Origin: Micromonospora kangleipakensis
Lineage (GTDB): Bacteria > Actinomycetota > Actinomycetes > Mycobacteriales > Micromonosporaceae
Direction of reading: 5' to 3'
DNA length: 64,000 nucleotides
NCBI RefSeq assembly: GCF_004217615.1
Contig: NZ_SHLD01000001.1
Location: forward strand, 5,394,001-5,458,000
Shown here: positions 34,670 through 44,345 of the stretch, piece after piece
Layout of the letters: every line of letters begins with the position of its first letter
How positions within the stretch are numbered: the first letter of the stretch is position 1
The notes under the pieces: model-generated
Seen by the model: only the letters and a program-made list of their open reading frames with translations
The model's database searches: none
What the model was told of the DNA's origin: nothing
Made by a program: the position numbers and the translations under genes

Positions 34670-36004
34670 GTGAACGCCGTCCAGACGTACCGATACCGCC
34701 AGCCGTCCGCGCTGCACCCCGCCGGTCTCGACCTGCAGACCTGCGGAGGCCCGGCGGCTAACCCACGGTTCTTCTCCGGGTACCTGACCACCCCCGCGGC
34801 GGCGGCCACGGGGCTGCTCGCCGTCGCCGAGGTGGCCCGTACCCGCTACCACCAGCCGGTCAGCCCGGCGAGCCTGGACCCGGTGGTGACGGGCAGCCGG
34901 GACCGCCTGCGCTTCGAGTCGTTCTCCGGCTGCTGCGGGGTGTACGCCCGGATGGACATCGTGCCGGCCGGCTTCGACGGCGAGATCGTCGGGCACGGCA
35001 CCACCAACGTCGACGTCAACCCGCCGCTGCGGGAGGCGCTGGCCCGGGTCGGCGGCATCGAGCCGCTGCACGTGGCCGTCGGCCCGGACGACCTGACGGT
35101 CTCGACGATGGACGCCGCGGTGGTAGAGCGGAAGGTCCCGCTGCCGGGACGGTGGCTGCGCGGCTTCGCCGAGGTGCAGGTGCTCACCGCGGCGTTCGAG
35201 CCACGCGCCGAGATTCCCGCCGCCGAGGGGGCGGCGTTCCTGCGCCGGCTCCTCGGAGGTGCCGACCGTTCGGTGCTCTGGGCGGTGCCCGCCGGGCGTA
35301 CGCTCCGGCTGACCTCGCGGCCCGCGCCGGGCGCCGTCTGCCTGGCCGGTGCGGGCCGGCTCGCCGCGCTGCGCGGCCTGCTCCGGCACGCGCGCACCCT
35401 GCGGGTGTACGGGCCACCGGTGCGAGCTGGCTCCCCCGCCGTGCCGAGCACCTGGGAGCTCGACACCGGGGCGCTGCGGCTGTCGCTGACCCTCTCCCCC
35501 GAGCCGTACCGGGGGTTCTCCGGCGAGGGCGCGGCCCTGCTCGCACTCGCCGCTGACGAGGTGGTTGACGACGCGGAACTGGTGGCCGCCCTGCTCTCCT
35601 GGGACCCGACGATCGACGTCGCCGCGCTCGCCGACGCGGCCGGTCTGCCCGACGGCCGGGTCCGTGCCGCGCTGGCCCAGCTCGGCACCGCCGGGCGGGT
35701 CGGCTACGACGTGGCCGAGGGCGGGTACTTCCACCGCGTCATGCCCTACGACGCCGGGCGGGCCGAGCGGGACAACCCCCGCCTGGTCGGGGCGCGGGTG
35801 CTGGTCGAGCGCGGCGCGGTGCACCGGGAGGGCGAGCACGCCACGGTACGCAGCGGCGACGAGGTCTACCGGGTGCGGCGGCTGCCGGACGGGGCGTACA
35901 CCTGCTCCTGCCGATGGTGGGGGCGGCACCGCGGGCAGCGCGGGCCCTGCAAGCATGCCCTGGCCGTGTCGATGGTGGCGGCGCCGGCGGAGGTGGGGGC
36001 GTGA
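34670..36004 (+). CDS. SWIM zinc-finger protein
   Basis: The 444-residue protein ends in a SWIM finger, CSC (412-414) and CKH (427-429), the CxC-xn-CxH pattern used for zinc-dependent nucleic-acid or protein binding. The preceding region holds a small winged-helix-like stretch (about 310-360, LAAL-type helices VDVAALADAAGLPDGRVRAALA) and a beta-rich N-terminal domain of no recognised family with GCCGVYARMDI near 88. It overlaps the next gene by 4 bp (GTGA), so the two proteins are made together. Upstream gene order is interrupted by the tnpB element. Confidence 0.85.
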   Translation: MNAVQTYRYRQPSALHPAGLDLQTCGGPAANPRFFSGYLTTPAAAATGLLAVAEVARTRYHQPVSPASLDPVVTGSRDRLRFESFSGCCGVYARMDIVPAGFDGEIVGHGTTNVDVNPPLREALARVGGIEPLHVAVGPDDLTVSTMDAAVVERKVPLPGRWLRGFAEVQVLTAAFEPRAEIPAAEGAAFLRRLLGGADRSVLWAVPAGRTLRLTSRPAPGAVCLAGAGRLAALRGLLRHARTLRVYGPPVRAGSPAVPSTWELDTGALRLSLTLSPEPYRGFSGEGAALLALAADEVVDDAELVAALLSWDPTIDVAALADAAGLPDGRVRAALAQLGTAGRVGYDVAEGGYFHRVMPYDAGRAERDNPRLVGARVLVERGAVHREGEHATVRSGDEVYRVRRLPDGAYTCSCRWWGRHRGQRGPCKHALAVSMVAAPAEVGA

Positions 36005-38544
36005 CGGACTTCTTCGAGTCCCTGATCCGGGGCGACGTGCACGCCGTCCGGTCGGCGCTGAACGGGCTGGACGAGCCGGCCCGCCGGGCGCTCGGCGACG
36101 AACTGGTCGCCCACGTCCGGCGGCGGCGCGACAACTGGTGGTGGGGGAAGGAGGCGACCGCGCTGGCGCTGGCGGCCGTCGGCACGCTCAGCACCGCGAC
36201 GAAGACGGCGGCGCTGCTCGGCCGGCGGTCGGTCATGCTGCGGGACGCCGACCCGGAGCCGGTGGTCGCCATGGCCCGGCAGCGGGGCGTGACCTGGCTG
36301 GCCGACCTGGCGTACAAGCTGGCCGACCGGATGCGCCGCAGCGAGCCGTGGGAAGGCTGGCGCTTCACGGCGGGGCTCCTGCTGGCGGAGAAGGTGCCGC
36401 CGCCGACCGGGGACGCGTTCGTCGCCGGCTGGGCGTACGCGATGTGGTGGCAGCGGCCCTCCGGCCAGCAGCAGCCACCCCTGCTCGACCGGCTGCGCGC
36501 CGACCCGTTCCTGGACGTGCTGCTGCCCCGGCTGTTCGAGGTGGACGGCGTCGGAGCCGACCTGACGTTCGGCGGCGACCGGCAGGCGGCGCCCCGGGCC
36601 CTGGCCGCGCTGGCGGCGGAGGGGCGGGTCGACCGGGCGGTCCTGCTGGACGGGGTCCTCGGTCGGCTGCTGCGCGGGGACCGGCCAGTCGCGCTGCGCC
36701 CGTTCCTGGCCCTGCACGACCTGCTGACGCCGACCCCGGAGGAGGTGGCGGCGCGGGCGAGCGCGTACCTACGGTTGCTCGCCGACGGGCCGGGGCCGGT
36801 CGCCACGACGGCGCTGCGGGCGCTGCGCGACCCGGGTGACGCGGTGGAGCTGGAGTCCCTGCTGGACGCCGCCCGGGCGGTGCTGACCCGGCCGGAGAAG
36901 GCGCTGGTGCGGGCGCAGCTGTCCTGGCTGGACAAGCTCGCCCGGCAGCAGCCGGACCGGGCGGCGGAGATCGCCACCGCGCTCGCGGTGGCCGCCGAAC
37001 ACCCGGCGGCGGACCTGCGGGACCGGGCGATGGCGCTAGCGCAGCGGCACGGGCACCGGCCGGTCCCCGCCGTCGCGGTGACGATGGCCGGCGACGAGCT
37101 GCCTCCCCCGGGCCCGGCGGCGGCCGTCCCGCCCCCGATCGCCGAGGTGGACGAGTTGGTCGAGGAGGTGTCGGCGCTGCTTGGCCGGCGCTGGCCGGCG
37201 CTGGCGGTCGAGCGGGTCCTCGACGGGCTGGTCCGGTTGGGCACCACCGACCGGGACCGGTTGGAGACCGCGCTGCTGCCGGTGCTGCAACGCCACCAGG
37301 TCGGCGCCTTCGACCACCCGTGGGCGGTGTTCAACCTGTCGGCCCAGTTGCACGGGGTCCTGCTGGCCGCCGCCGCCCCGGCCGAGGCGGCCACCCGCCG
37401 CGACCAGTGGGCCGGAATCCTCACCGACTCCCGCCCTCGGGCGCTGCGCCCGTTCCGGGGCCGGCCGGCCGGCGAGCCGCCCCGCCGGTCCGCGTTGGCG
37501 CAGGTGTACTGCGCCCGGCTCGCCGAGATCGGGCAGCGGTTGGACGGGCGGGACGATCCCGGACTGCTCGCCGCGCCCACCTCGGCCGCCGGCGCCGTCG
37601 ACCCGACCGCGCTGTACGACCGGCTGGCCGCCCTCGGCGGCCGCCCGGTCTGGCGGTGGGACATCACCCAGGCGCTGCTGCGGCTGCCCGCCGACGTGGA
37701 CGAGGCGCTGGCGGCGCGGGCGGCGGCGCTCGGTACGCCGGCCGGCGCCGAGCTGGCCGGCTGGCTGCGGGGGGACGTCCTCCCGGCACCGGTCCACCGG
37801 GTGGTGACGGTCGGCCGGCGGGAGCGGATGGGCGACTACGACTTCCGGTACGACCGCATGCCGGAACGGCGGACCGTGGTCGCCACCACCCCACCCGACG
37901 GCGTGGCCGACCCGCTCGGGCTGCTCACCGTGCCGGCGCACCTGGTCGGACGGGGGCACGGCGGCTGGGGCGACCTGTGGCCGGCTCTGCTGCCCGGGCA
38001 CCGGGGGCTGGTCGCCGCGCACCTGCTGGCCGAAGTCGCGAAGGCGGCGCAGGAGGACCTGCGGGAGGGTGCCACGGTCCTGCCGGTGCTGGCCGAGTGC
38101 ACGGGCGCGGGCGGCCCGGCGCTCGACCTGGCGCTGGCGTACGGGCTGTGCGCCCGGCACGAGGTGGACCGTGTCGCCACGCTCGACGCCCTGCTGATGC
38201 TGGCGGCGGCCAGGGACCTGGACGCGCCGGCCGTCGGCGCGCAGCTCGGCGCGCTGGCGGCGGACGGCCAGGTGACGCTCGCCCGGGCGGCGACCCCGCT
38301 GCGCGACGCGGTCGCGGCCGGTGCCCGGCTGAGCACGTGGCGGCTGCTCGCCGCGACGCTGCCGGCGCTGCTGGCCGCGCCGACGCCGCCCCGGGGCACC
38401 CCGGACCTGCTCACCCTGGCCGCGGAGACCGCCACCGCGACCGGGGTACGGATCGAGGTGCCGGGCCTGGCCGACGTGGTGGCACGGGGCGGCGGGAGCC
38501 GGCTGGTGACGGAGGCCCGCCGGCTCACCACCGCGCTGGCCTGA
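36001..38544 (+). CDS. Large helical-repeat protein, DUF6493-like, partner of the SWIM protein
   Basis: The 847-residue protein is almost wholly alpha-helical by composition, rich in Ala, Leu and Arg with recurring helix pairs, which suggests a HEAT/TPR-like solenoid. Recognisable stretches are VRSALNGLDEPARRALGDEL near 16, SLLDAARAVLTRPEKALVRA near 290 and a C-terminal region with GYGLCARHEVD-like helices near 700. The arrangement SWIM followed by a long protein of this kind is one I associate with the DUF6493 family, but that is from memory and not from a profile search. No catalytic motif is seen. A scaffold or effector role is possible. Confidence 0.7.
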   Translation: MTDFFESLIRGDVHAVRSALNGLDEPARRALGDELVAHVRRRRDNWWWGKEATALALAAVGTLSTATKTAALLGRRSVMLRDADPEPVVAMARQRGVTWLADLAYKLADRMRRSEPWEGWRFTAGLLLAEKVPPPTGDAFVAGWAYAMWWQRPSGQQQPPLLDRLRADPFLDVLLPRLFEVDGVGADLTFGGDRQAAPRALAALAAEGRVDRAVLLDGVLGRLLRGDRPVALRPFLALHDLLTPTPEEVAARASAYLRLLADGPGPVATTALRALRDPGDAVELESLLDAARAVLTRPEKALVRAQLSWLDKLARQQPDRAAEIATALAVAAEHPAADLRDRAMALAQRHGHRPVPAVAVTMAGDELPPPGPAAAVPPPIAEVDELVEEVSALLGRRWPALAVERVLDGLVRLGTTDRDRLETALLPVLQRHQVGAFDHPWAVFNLSAQLHGVLLAAAAPAEAATRRDQWAGILTDSRPRALRPFRGRPAGEPPRRSALAQVYCARLAEIGQRLDGRDDPGLLAAPTSAAGAVDPTALYDRLAALGGRPVWRWDITQALLRLPADVDEALAARAAALGTPAGAELAGWLRGDVLPAPVHRVVTVGRRERMGDYDFRYDRMPERRTVVATTPPDGVADPLGLLTVPAHLVGRGHGGWGDLWPALLPGHRGLVAAHLLAEVAKAAQEDLREGATVLPVLAECTGAGGPALDLALAYGLCARHEVDRVATLDALLMLAAARDLDAPAVGAQLGALAADGQVTLARAATPLRDAVAAGARLSTWRLLAATLPALLAAPTPPRGTPDLLTLAAETATATGVRIEVPGLADVVARGGGSRLVTEARRLTTALA

Positions 38545-38648
38545 CGGGGCCGCGACGCGGGCCGGTCCCGCGTGCACTCCCGCGCCGGACCGGAAGAGAG
38601 GGCGCGAAGCGTCGGGGCGGTCGGCCGGGCCGGGCGACCGGATCCCCG

Positions 38649-38726
38649 CTTGTCCCTACGAACTTGACGACGTGAACGGATCGCGCCGAGGTGATCCGTT
38701 CACGTCATCAGGTTTGTAGCGGGAAG
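38649..38726. terminator. Long hairpin (34-nt arms) between convergent genes
   Basis: Two arms, 38649-38682 and 38693-38726, match at 28 of 34 positions, including a perfect 14-bp core (GACGTGAACGGATC and its complement) around a 10-nt loop. It lies between the convergent genes ending at 38544 and 38755 and can terminate transcription in both directions. Its length and AT-containing outer stem are unusual for a terminator and would also fit a miniature inverted-repeat element. Confidence 0.6.
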
Positions 38727-38754
38727 AACAGGGACCCGGCGGTAAGGCGATCGG

Positions 38755-40476
38755 TCAGGGGCGCATCTCGTACGTCCCGGAGAGCGCGGCCACCCGCTCC
38801 CAGACCCGGGCGGTGCGCTCGGCGTCCCGCACCGGGCGCCGGACGTGGGCCAGCGCCCAGGCGGCCTGCTCCTCGGTGGTGGCCGCCTTGCCGTGCAGCT
38901 CGGTGGCGTGCGCGGAGAAGTCGCGGACCAGGAGGTCGAAGATCTCGTCCAGCAGGTCGGCGTCCAGCCCGGTCAGCTCCGCCTGCTCGAGGATGAGGTG
39001 GCCGTAGACGACCAGCGCGAAGAGCTGCCCGAGCGCGAGCAGGAAGTCCAGGTCGCGCTGCTGCGTCTCGTCGGGGGCGTGCGCGGCGAGCAGCGCGCAG
39101 AGCCCGTCGGCCTGCTCCCGGAACCGGGCCACGTTGGGCACCTGCGCGTGCGCGTCGTAGGCAGCACGCCAGTCGTGGAAGCGGATCGCGCCGAGGCCGC
39201 GGGCCGGGCCCTGCCGGAAGAGGAACTCGTCCTCGGCGGCGTCGTGGCGGGTCGGCACCGGCGGGTGGCCGGTCGGCTGGAACAGGTAGTTCGCCATGAA
39301 CTTGAGGATCAGCGCCAGGTTGACGTGCACCGTCCCCTCCAGCTTCGGCAGCCCCCGGATGTCCTTGGCGGCCTTGTCGAAGTAGGTGTCGGCCTCGAAG
39401 CCCTTCGCGGCGATCACGTCCCAGAGCAGGTCGATGACCTTCTCGCCCTCGGTGGTGACCTTCATCTTGGTCATCGGGTTGAACAGCAGGTACCGCCGGT
39501 CGTCCGGGCCGGCCGAGCGGAAGTAGTCGACCGCCCGGTCGCTGAACAGCTTCATCGCGACCAGGCGGGCGTACGCGTCGGTCAGCTCCCGGCGGACGTG
39601 CGGGAAGTCGGTGACCCGCCTGCCGTAGAGGACCCGGTCGTGGGCGTGGGTGACCGCCTCGTACATGGCGTGCTCGCAGATGCCGATGGAGGCGGTGCAG
39701 AGGTTGAACTTGCCGACGTTGACGGTGTTCAGCGCGGCGTCGAAGGCGGCCTTCCCGGTGTGCAGCACGTCCTCGGCGCGCACCGGGTAGTCCTCCAGCC
39801 GGAACTCGCTGACGTACATCTGCGCGTTGACCACGTTGCGCACCAGTCGGTACGCGGGATGCCGGCTGTCGGCGGCGAAGAAGACGTATCCGTCGGGGCC
39901 CTCGACGTCGGCGCGGCGGCCGAAGACGGAGACCAGCCCGGCGACGTTGCCGTTGCCGATGTAGTACTTGCCGCCGGTGGCCCGGAAGCCGCCCGCGCCG
40001 TCCGGGGTGAGCACCATGTCGGTGGAGTAGATGTCGGCGCCGTGCGGGCGCTCGGAGAGGCCGAAGGCCATCACGTGCCCCTGGTCCAGCAGCTCGGCCG
40101 CGCGGGCCCGGGCGGCGGCGTTGCCGCTCTGCCAGACCGGGCCGAGGCCGAGGACGGTGACCTGCCAGGTGTACCAGTAGCCGAGGCCGTAGAAGCCGAG
40201 GATCTCGCTGAGCGCCGCGTTGCGCGCGGTGTCCCAGCGCTTGTCCGGGTCGCCGCCGCCGTCCGCGGCCGGGGTGAGGAAGGTGGCGAAGAGGCCCTCC
40301 TTGGCGGCGAAGTCGAGGAAGTCGCCGTACCAGTCGCGCCGGTTGTAGCTGTCGACGAGCGCCTGCTTGCCGCGCTGCTCGAACCAGTCGACGGTGGCCC
40401 GCAGCAGCCGGCGGGAGGGCTCGTCGAGGTGGGTGGGGTCGTAGGTGCGCGGGTTGAGCAGCAGCGGGTCGGTCAC
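38755..40476 (-). CDS. Acyl-CoA dehydrogenase, long form
   Basis: The 573-residue flavoenzyme has the acyl-CoA dehydrogenase core (AFGLSERPHGADIYSTDM near 137-154, GKYYIGNGN near 168, RVTDFPHVRRELTDAYARL near 300). A C-terminal extension of about 170 residues includes VRDFSAHATELHGKAATTEE, which makes it longer than ordinary FadE proteins and closer to the acyl-CoA oxidase-like or bacterial long ACADs. Start at 40476 overlaps the padR stop by 4 bp, so expression should follow the PadR repressor. Confidence 0.88.
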   Translation of the reverse strand: MTDPLLLNPRTYDPTHLDEPSRRLLRATVDWFEQRGKQALVDSYNRRDWYGDFLDFAAKEGLFATFLTPAADGGGDPDKRWDTARNAALSEILGFYGLGYWYTWQVTVLGLGPVWQSGNAAARARAAELLDQGHVMAFGLSERPHGADIYSTDMVLTPDGAGGFRATGGKYYIGNGNVAGLVSVFGRRADVEGPDGYVFFAADSRHPAYRLVRNVVNAQMYVSEFRLEDYPVRAEDVLHTGKAAFDAALNTVNVGKFNLCTASIGICEHAMYEAVTHAHDRVLYGRRVTDFPHVRRELTDAYARLVAMKLFSDRAVDYFRSAGPDDRRYLLFNPMTKMKVTTEGEKVIDLLWDVIAAKGFEADTYFDKAAKDIRGLPKLEGTVHVNLALILKFMANYLFQPTGHPPVPTRHDAAEDEFLFRQGPARGLGAIRFHDWRAAYDAHAQVPNVARFREQADGLCALLAAHAPDETQQRDLDFLLALGQLFALVVYGHLILEQAELTGLDADLLDEIFDLLVRDFSAHATELHGKAATTEEQAAWALAHVRRPVRDAERTARVWERVAALSGTYEMRP

Positions 40477-41045
40477 GGGGTCGCCTTCCTGGTCGGGGGG
40501 TCGAGGTCGCGGAGGGTGGCGAGGACGTCGTCGAGCCAGGCCAGCACCATCCGCTCGTACGCGATGCCGCCGCGCAGCACGACGTGCTGGAGCGACTCGC
40601 GGGCGTCCAGCACGTCGGGGTCCGGGAAGTCGCCGCGCTCGCCGGCCAGGTAGCCGGCGAGGGTGGCCTCGTGGTCGGCGCGGTACCGCTCGACCTCGGC
40701 GACCAGCGCGGCGCGGCCGGCGGGGTCGTCGAACGCGGCCCCGCGGATCTTGACGGCCAGCTCGTGCCGGACCGCCTCCGGTTGCACCGGGGCGCGCAGC
40801 CAGGCGATCAGCGCGGCCCGGCCGGCCGGGGTCGCCGACCAGACCTTCTTGTCCGGCAGCCCGTCCTGGCCGATCTCCTCGCCGACGATCCAGGCGTCCG
40901 CCGCCATCCGCTTGAGCACCCGGTAGATCTGCTGGTGGGTGGCGGTCCAGAAGCGGCCGATCGAGCGGTCGAAGCGCCGGGCCAGGTCGTACCCGGAGGC
41001 GGGCCGCTCCAGCAGCGAGACCAGGATGGCGTGCTCCAACGACAT
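40473..41045 (-). CDS. PadR family transcriptional regulator
   Basis: The 190-residue repressor has the PadR winged helix: EHAILVSLLERPASGYDLARR (3-23), the recognition region FWTATHQQIYRVLKRMAAD (33-51) and the wing VWSATPAGRAALIAWL. The C-terminal Vir_act_alpha_C-type helices (about 110-170) form the dimer. ATG 41045 was chosen; another at 41054 is possible. A perfect palindrome starts 12 bp upstream. It precedes and overlaps the acyl-CoA dehydrogenase gene it probably controls. Confidence 0.9.
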   Translation of the reverse strand: MSLEHAILVSLLERPASGYDLARRFDRSIGRFWTATHQQIYRVLKRMAADAWIVGEEIGQDGLPDKKVWSATPAGRAALIAWLRAPVQPEAVRHELAVKIRGAAFDDPAGRAALVAEVERYRADHEATLAGYLAGERGDFPDPDVLDARESLQHVVLRGGIAYERMVLAWLDDVLATLRDLDPPTRKATP

Positions 41046-41056
41046 GCCGAGCATCC

Positions 41057-41080
41057 TGCTATGCAACTCGTTGCATAGCA
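41057..41080 (-). promoter_or_regulatory. PadR operator
   Basis: Arms TGCTATGCAA and TTGCATAGCA around CTCG form a perfect 24-bp palindrome between the mannosyltransferase stop and the padR start. The core ATGCAA-N4-TTGCAT is the kind of site bound by PadR dimers. Autoregulation of padR and the dehydrogenase is inferred. Confidence 0.65.
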
Positions 41081-41089
41081 AGACCGGGC

Positions 41090-42367
41090 TCAGATGATGA
41101 AGTGCGTCCAGTAGGTCAGCCAGACCACGAAGAGCGCCCCCTGGAGCACGGCGAGCGCGGCGGTCAGCCAGGTGTCGAGGCTGGCCCGGCGGGTCCAGCG
41201 GGCCAGCACCAGGCCGACCGGGAACGCGGCGAGCAGGTAGCGCAGCAGGCTCTTGTGCACCGGCGGGCCCATCGACAGCGGCACCAGCACCACGATCGCC
41301 GTGTAGACCAGGTACGGCAGCTCGGCCCGGCGCAGTCCGGCCAGGACGACCACCAGGACGGCGACGGCACACCAGACCCGCAGCGCGTCGGCGCTGTTCT
41401 CACCGGTCAGCGCCGCGTACGCCACCCGGAACGGGTTCTGCACCGTGATCCCCCAGCCCCGCTCCTGGGCGTGCTTGTACGCGTACCAGTCGCCGGACTG
41501 CCAGCGACAGAACGCCATGAAGGTCAGCCAGCCGGCCGGCACCAGCAGCAGCGGCCAGCCCCGCCGTAGGTAGCGCCGGAGCGTGCGGGGGTCCAGCCGG
41601 TAGCGGTGCTCGCGCAGCAGGACCAGGGCGAGCGGGACGACCACCAGGAAGCCGACCGAGCGGCTCAGCGCCAGGAAGTAGCCGATGATCCCCACCAGCA
41701 GCCAGCGGCGCTGCTCGGCGTACCAGAAGGCGGCCAGCGCGAGGCAGAGGAAGAGCGACTCGGTCAGCGCCGCCTGGAACAGGAAGGCGGTCGGCAGCAG
41801 CAGCAGGTAACGCACGAACCGCCGACCGCCCGCCGGGTCGTCGCCGCCCGGCGTCCCGGCGCCGAGCAGGCGGGCGCCCAGCTGGTGGGCGTAGTAGAGC
41901 TGGAAGATCAGGGCGAGGTTGCTGATCAGCAGCAGGGTCCACGCGGTGTGCCCGCCGAGCAGCGGCGCGACCGGCCGGGCCAGGAACGGGTAGAGCAGCG
42001 GGAAGCCGAAGTCCCGCCAGGGCCGGTCCAGCGGGAGCCGGGCCAGGTGGTCGTAGAGGAAGGAGTCCCAGGCGAACCAGAGCGAGACCCACCGGTGCGG
42101 CGAGACGGCGTCCTGCTGCTCCCGCATCGTCGTCTCGTCGGCGGGCGGCGTGCCGGGCACGCCGTCCCAGGCGCTCAGCGCGATCACGCCGACCAGGCTG
42201 AGCACGACCTTCGAACCGCCGAAGACCGCCAGCACGAAGCCCCACGGGGCGGGCACCCGGGCGGCGAGCCGGGACAGCCCGCGGCCGGCGCGGCGAACCT
42301 GGACTCGCGGTCCCGGCCGGTCCGTGGCGGGACCGCCGGCCACGCCGGCTGCTCGCCCGTCCACCAT
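41090..42367 (-). CDS. PIG-V-like mannosyltransferase (GT-C fold membrane glycosyltransferase)
   Basis: The 425-residue integral membrane protein has about ten hydrophobic helices and the luminal loop WFAWDSFLYDHLARLPL near residue 95, comparable to the WD motif of GPI mannosyltransferase II (PIG-V). It probably uses a polyprenyl-phosphate sugar on the outer face of the membrane. The ATG at 42367 follows GGGGGACGG. It ends 44 bp before the padR gene on the same strand but the PadR palindrome between them suggests a separate unit. Acceptor unknown. Confidence 0.75.
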   Translation of the reverse strand: MVDGRAAGVAGGPATDRPGPRVQVRRAGRGLSRLAARVPAPWGFVLAVFGGSKVVLSLVGVIALSAWDGVPGTPPADETTMREQQDAVSPHRWVSLWFAWDSFLYDHLARLPLDRPWRDFGFPLLYPFLARPVAPLLGGHTAWTLLLISNLALIFQLYYAHQLGARLLGAGTPGGDDPAGGRRFVRYLLLLPTAFLFQAALTESLFLCLALAAFWYAEQRRWLLVGIIGYFLALSRSVGFLVVVPLALVLLREHRYRLDPRTLRRYLRRGWPLLLVPAGWLTFMAFCRWQSGDWYAYKHAQERGWGITVQNPFRVAYAALTGENSADALRVWCAVAVLVVVLAGLRRAELPYLVYTAIVVLVPLSMGPPVHKSLLRYLLAAFPVGLVLARWTRRASLDTWLTAALAVLQGALFVVWLTYWTHFII

Positions 42368-42695
42368 CCGTCCCCCACGCCTCGCCCCGCCCGCGACCGC
42401 CCCCGGGCGCGAACCGTCGCCCGGCATTCCCGCTCCCCAGCCGTTGACACCTGCCCGCGGGCGGTGATCGTCTGCACGTCGCCGACGTTACGGGGTCCGG
42501 CGGCGCCTGATGGCGCGATGTCGGCGAGCTGGCAACGATCTGGCGCAGGACCGGGACGGGCGCGGGCGGCGGAGGCGGGCGGCGGACCGGCCGGGGAGCG
42601 GCGAGAATCGCGCCGCACGGGAAGGTGAGATCGGGGGCAGACCGGGTAACCGCGCTGCCGCAACTGACCGGACGGCGGCGGAGGGCTCGGAGAGC
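42368..42695. promoter_or_regulatory. 328-bp divergent promoter region
   Basis: This is the shared upstream region of the mannosyltransferase (minus) and FAD oxidoreductase (plus) genes. A good -35 hexamer TTGACA is at 42444-42449 on the plus strand but no matching -10 is clear. No gene, riboswitch or strong palindrome is seen. Confidence 0.35.
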
Positions 42696-44246
42696 ATGGG
42701 CGAGAAGAACGGCACCGTCGTCATCGGCGCCGGGCCGGCGGGACTCACCGCGGCGTACGAGCTGCTCCGGCACGGCGAGCCGGTCCGGGTCTTCGAGGCC
42801 GACGACGTGGTCGGCGGGATCAGCCGCACGGTGGAGCGGGACGGCTGGCGCTTCGACATCGGCGGCCACCGGTTCTTCACCAAGGTGTCCCGGGTCGAGG
42901 ACTTCTGGCACGAGATCCTGCCCGACGAGGACTTCCTGCTCCGGCCGCGGATGAGCCGCATCTACTACCGCGGCGCGCTCTACGACTACCCGCTCAACGC
43001 CGGCAACGCGCTGCGCAACCTCGGCATCGTCGAGGCGTTGCGCTGCGTCGGCTCGTACGGGCAGGCCCGGCTGCGGCCGCCGAAGGACCAGTCGCACTTC
43101 GAGGGCTGGGTGTCGGCCCGGTTCGGCTGGCGCCTCTACTCGATCTTCTTCAAGACGTACACGGAGAAGGTCTGGGGGATGCCGGCCGACCAGTTGCAGG
43201 CCGACTGGGCCGCCCAGCGGATCAAGAACCTGTCGCTGTCCAAGGCGGTGCTCAACGCCCTCCTCCCTAGGCGCAACCGGAAGGACGTCACCAGCCTGAT
43301 CGAGGAGTTCCAGTACCCGAAGCACGGGCCGGGGATGATGTGGGAACGCTGCACCGAGCAGGTGGAGAAGCGGGGCGGCTCGGTGCGTACCGGCACCTGG
43401 GTGAGGGCCGTGCACCGCGACCCGGCGGCCCGGCGCGCCACCGGCGTGACGGTCGCCGACGCGGTCGGTGAGCGGACCGAGCCGGCCGACCACGTCATCT
43501 CCTCGATGCCGATCTCCGCGCTGGTCCGCGCGATGCGCCCGGCCGCCCCGCCGGAGGTGCTCGCCGCCGCCGACGACCTGCGCTACCGGGACTTCCTGAC
43601 CGTCGCGCTGGTCGTCCCGGAGGAGTTCTCGTTCCCGGACAACTGGATCTACGTGCACGACCCGGCGGCGAAGGTGGGGCGGATCCAGAACTTCGGCTCC
43701 TGGTCGCCGTACCTGGTCAAGGACGGGCGGACCTGCCTGGGGCTGGAGTACTTCGTCTTCGAGGACGACGAGATGTGGCGTACCCCGGACCCGGACCTGA
43801 TCGCGCTCGCCACCGCGGAGCTGGAGCGGCTCGGCCTGGTCCGGCCGGGCTGCGTGGAGGCCGGCCACGTCGTCCGGATGCCGAAGGCCTACCCGGTGTA
43901 CGACGAGCGGTACCAGCACAACGTGGACGTCATCCGGGACTGGCTGGCCCGCGAGGTGCCCAACGTGCACCCGGTCGGGCGGAACGGCATGCACCGGTAC
44001 AACAACCAGGACCACTCGATGCTGACCGCGATGCTGACCGCCGAGAACATCGCCCACGGCGCCGGTCACGACGTCTGGACGGTCAACGTGGAGCAGGACT
44101 ACCACGAGCAGAAGACCTCCTCCCCCACCGCGGGCGGGCGGCACGGCACCGGACGGGACGCGCCGATCGTGCCCGCCCACCCGGACGGGCACCGGCGGGT
44201 CACGAAGACCGCGACGGCCACGCCCGCGGCGGCGCGCCGGCCCTGA
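42696..44246 (+). CDS. NAD(P)/FAD-dependent oxidoreductase (amine-oxidase/UGM-like)
   Basis: The 516-residue flavoprotein has an N-terminal dinucleotide-binding site ([17 protein letters not shown], residues 8-24), the GG motif [11 protein letters not shown] near 37-47 and [11 protein letters not shown] near 54-64. The rest resembles the protoporphyrinogen-oxidase/UDP-galactopyranose mutase fold. Similar actinobacterial proteins sit beside cell-envelope glycosyltransferases, as here, so a role in modifying a polyprenyl or sugar intermediate is plausible. GGAG lies 3-4 nt before the ATG. The basic, Thr/Ala-rich tail from about 490 is probably disordered. Confidence 0.85.
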   Translation: MGEKNGTVVIGAGPAGLTAAYELLRHGEPVRVFEADDVVGGISRTVERDGWRFDIGGHRFFTKVSRVEDFWHEILPDEDFLLRPRMSRIYYRGALYDYPLNAGNALRNLGIVEALRCVGSYGQARLRPPKDQSHFEGWVSARFGWRLYSIFFKTYTEKVWGMPADQLQADWAAQRIKNLSLSKAVLNALLPRRNRKDVTSLIEEFQYPKHGPGMMWERCTEQVEKRGGSVRTGTWVRAVHRDPAARRATGVTVADAVGERTEPADHVISSMPISALVRAMRPAAPPEVLAAADDLRYRDFLTVALVVPEEFSFPDNWIYVHDPAAKVGRIQNFGSWSPYLVKDGRTCLGLEYFVFEDDEMWRTPDPDLIALATAELERLGLVRPGCVEAGHVVRMPKAYPVYDERYQHNVDVIRDWLAREVPNVHPVGRNGMHRYNNQDHSMLTAMLTAENIAHGAGHDVWTVNVEQDYHEQKTSSPTAGGRHGTGRDAPIVPAHPDGHRRVTKTATATPAAARRP

Positions 44247-44345
44247 GCCGAGGGCGCCGCCGGCGTCCCTTGCCGGGGCTACCTACGTGAGCGTGGTCAT
44301 AACGGCTGGACGATCGGGGCGGCGCTGCTGCTAGCCTTCTCGGCA

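Noticed and set aside
36001..38544. Nuclease or helicase motif in the large SWIM-partner protein
   Set aside because: No Walker, HD, PD-(D/E)xK or HNH motif could be seen; it stays a helical-repeat protein of unknown function.
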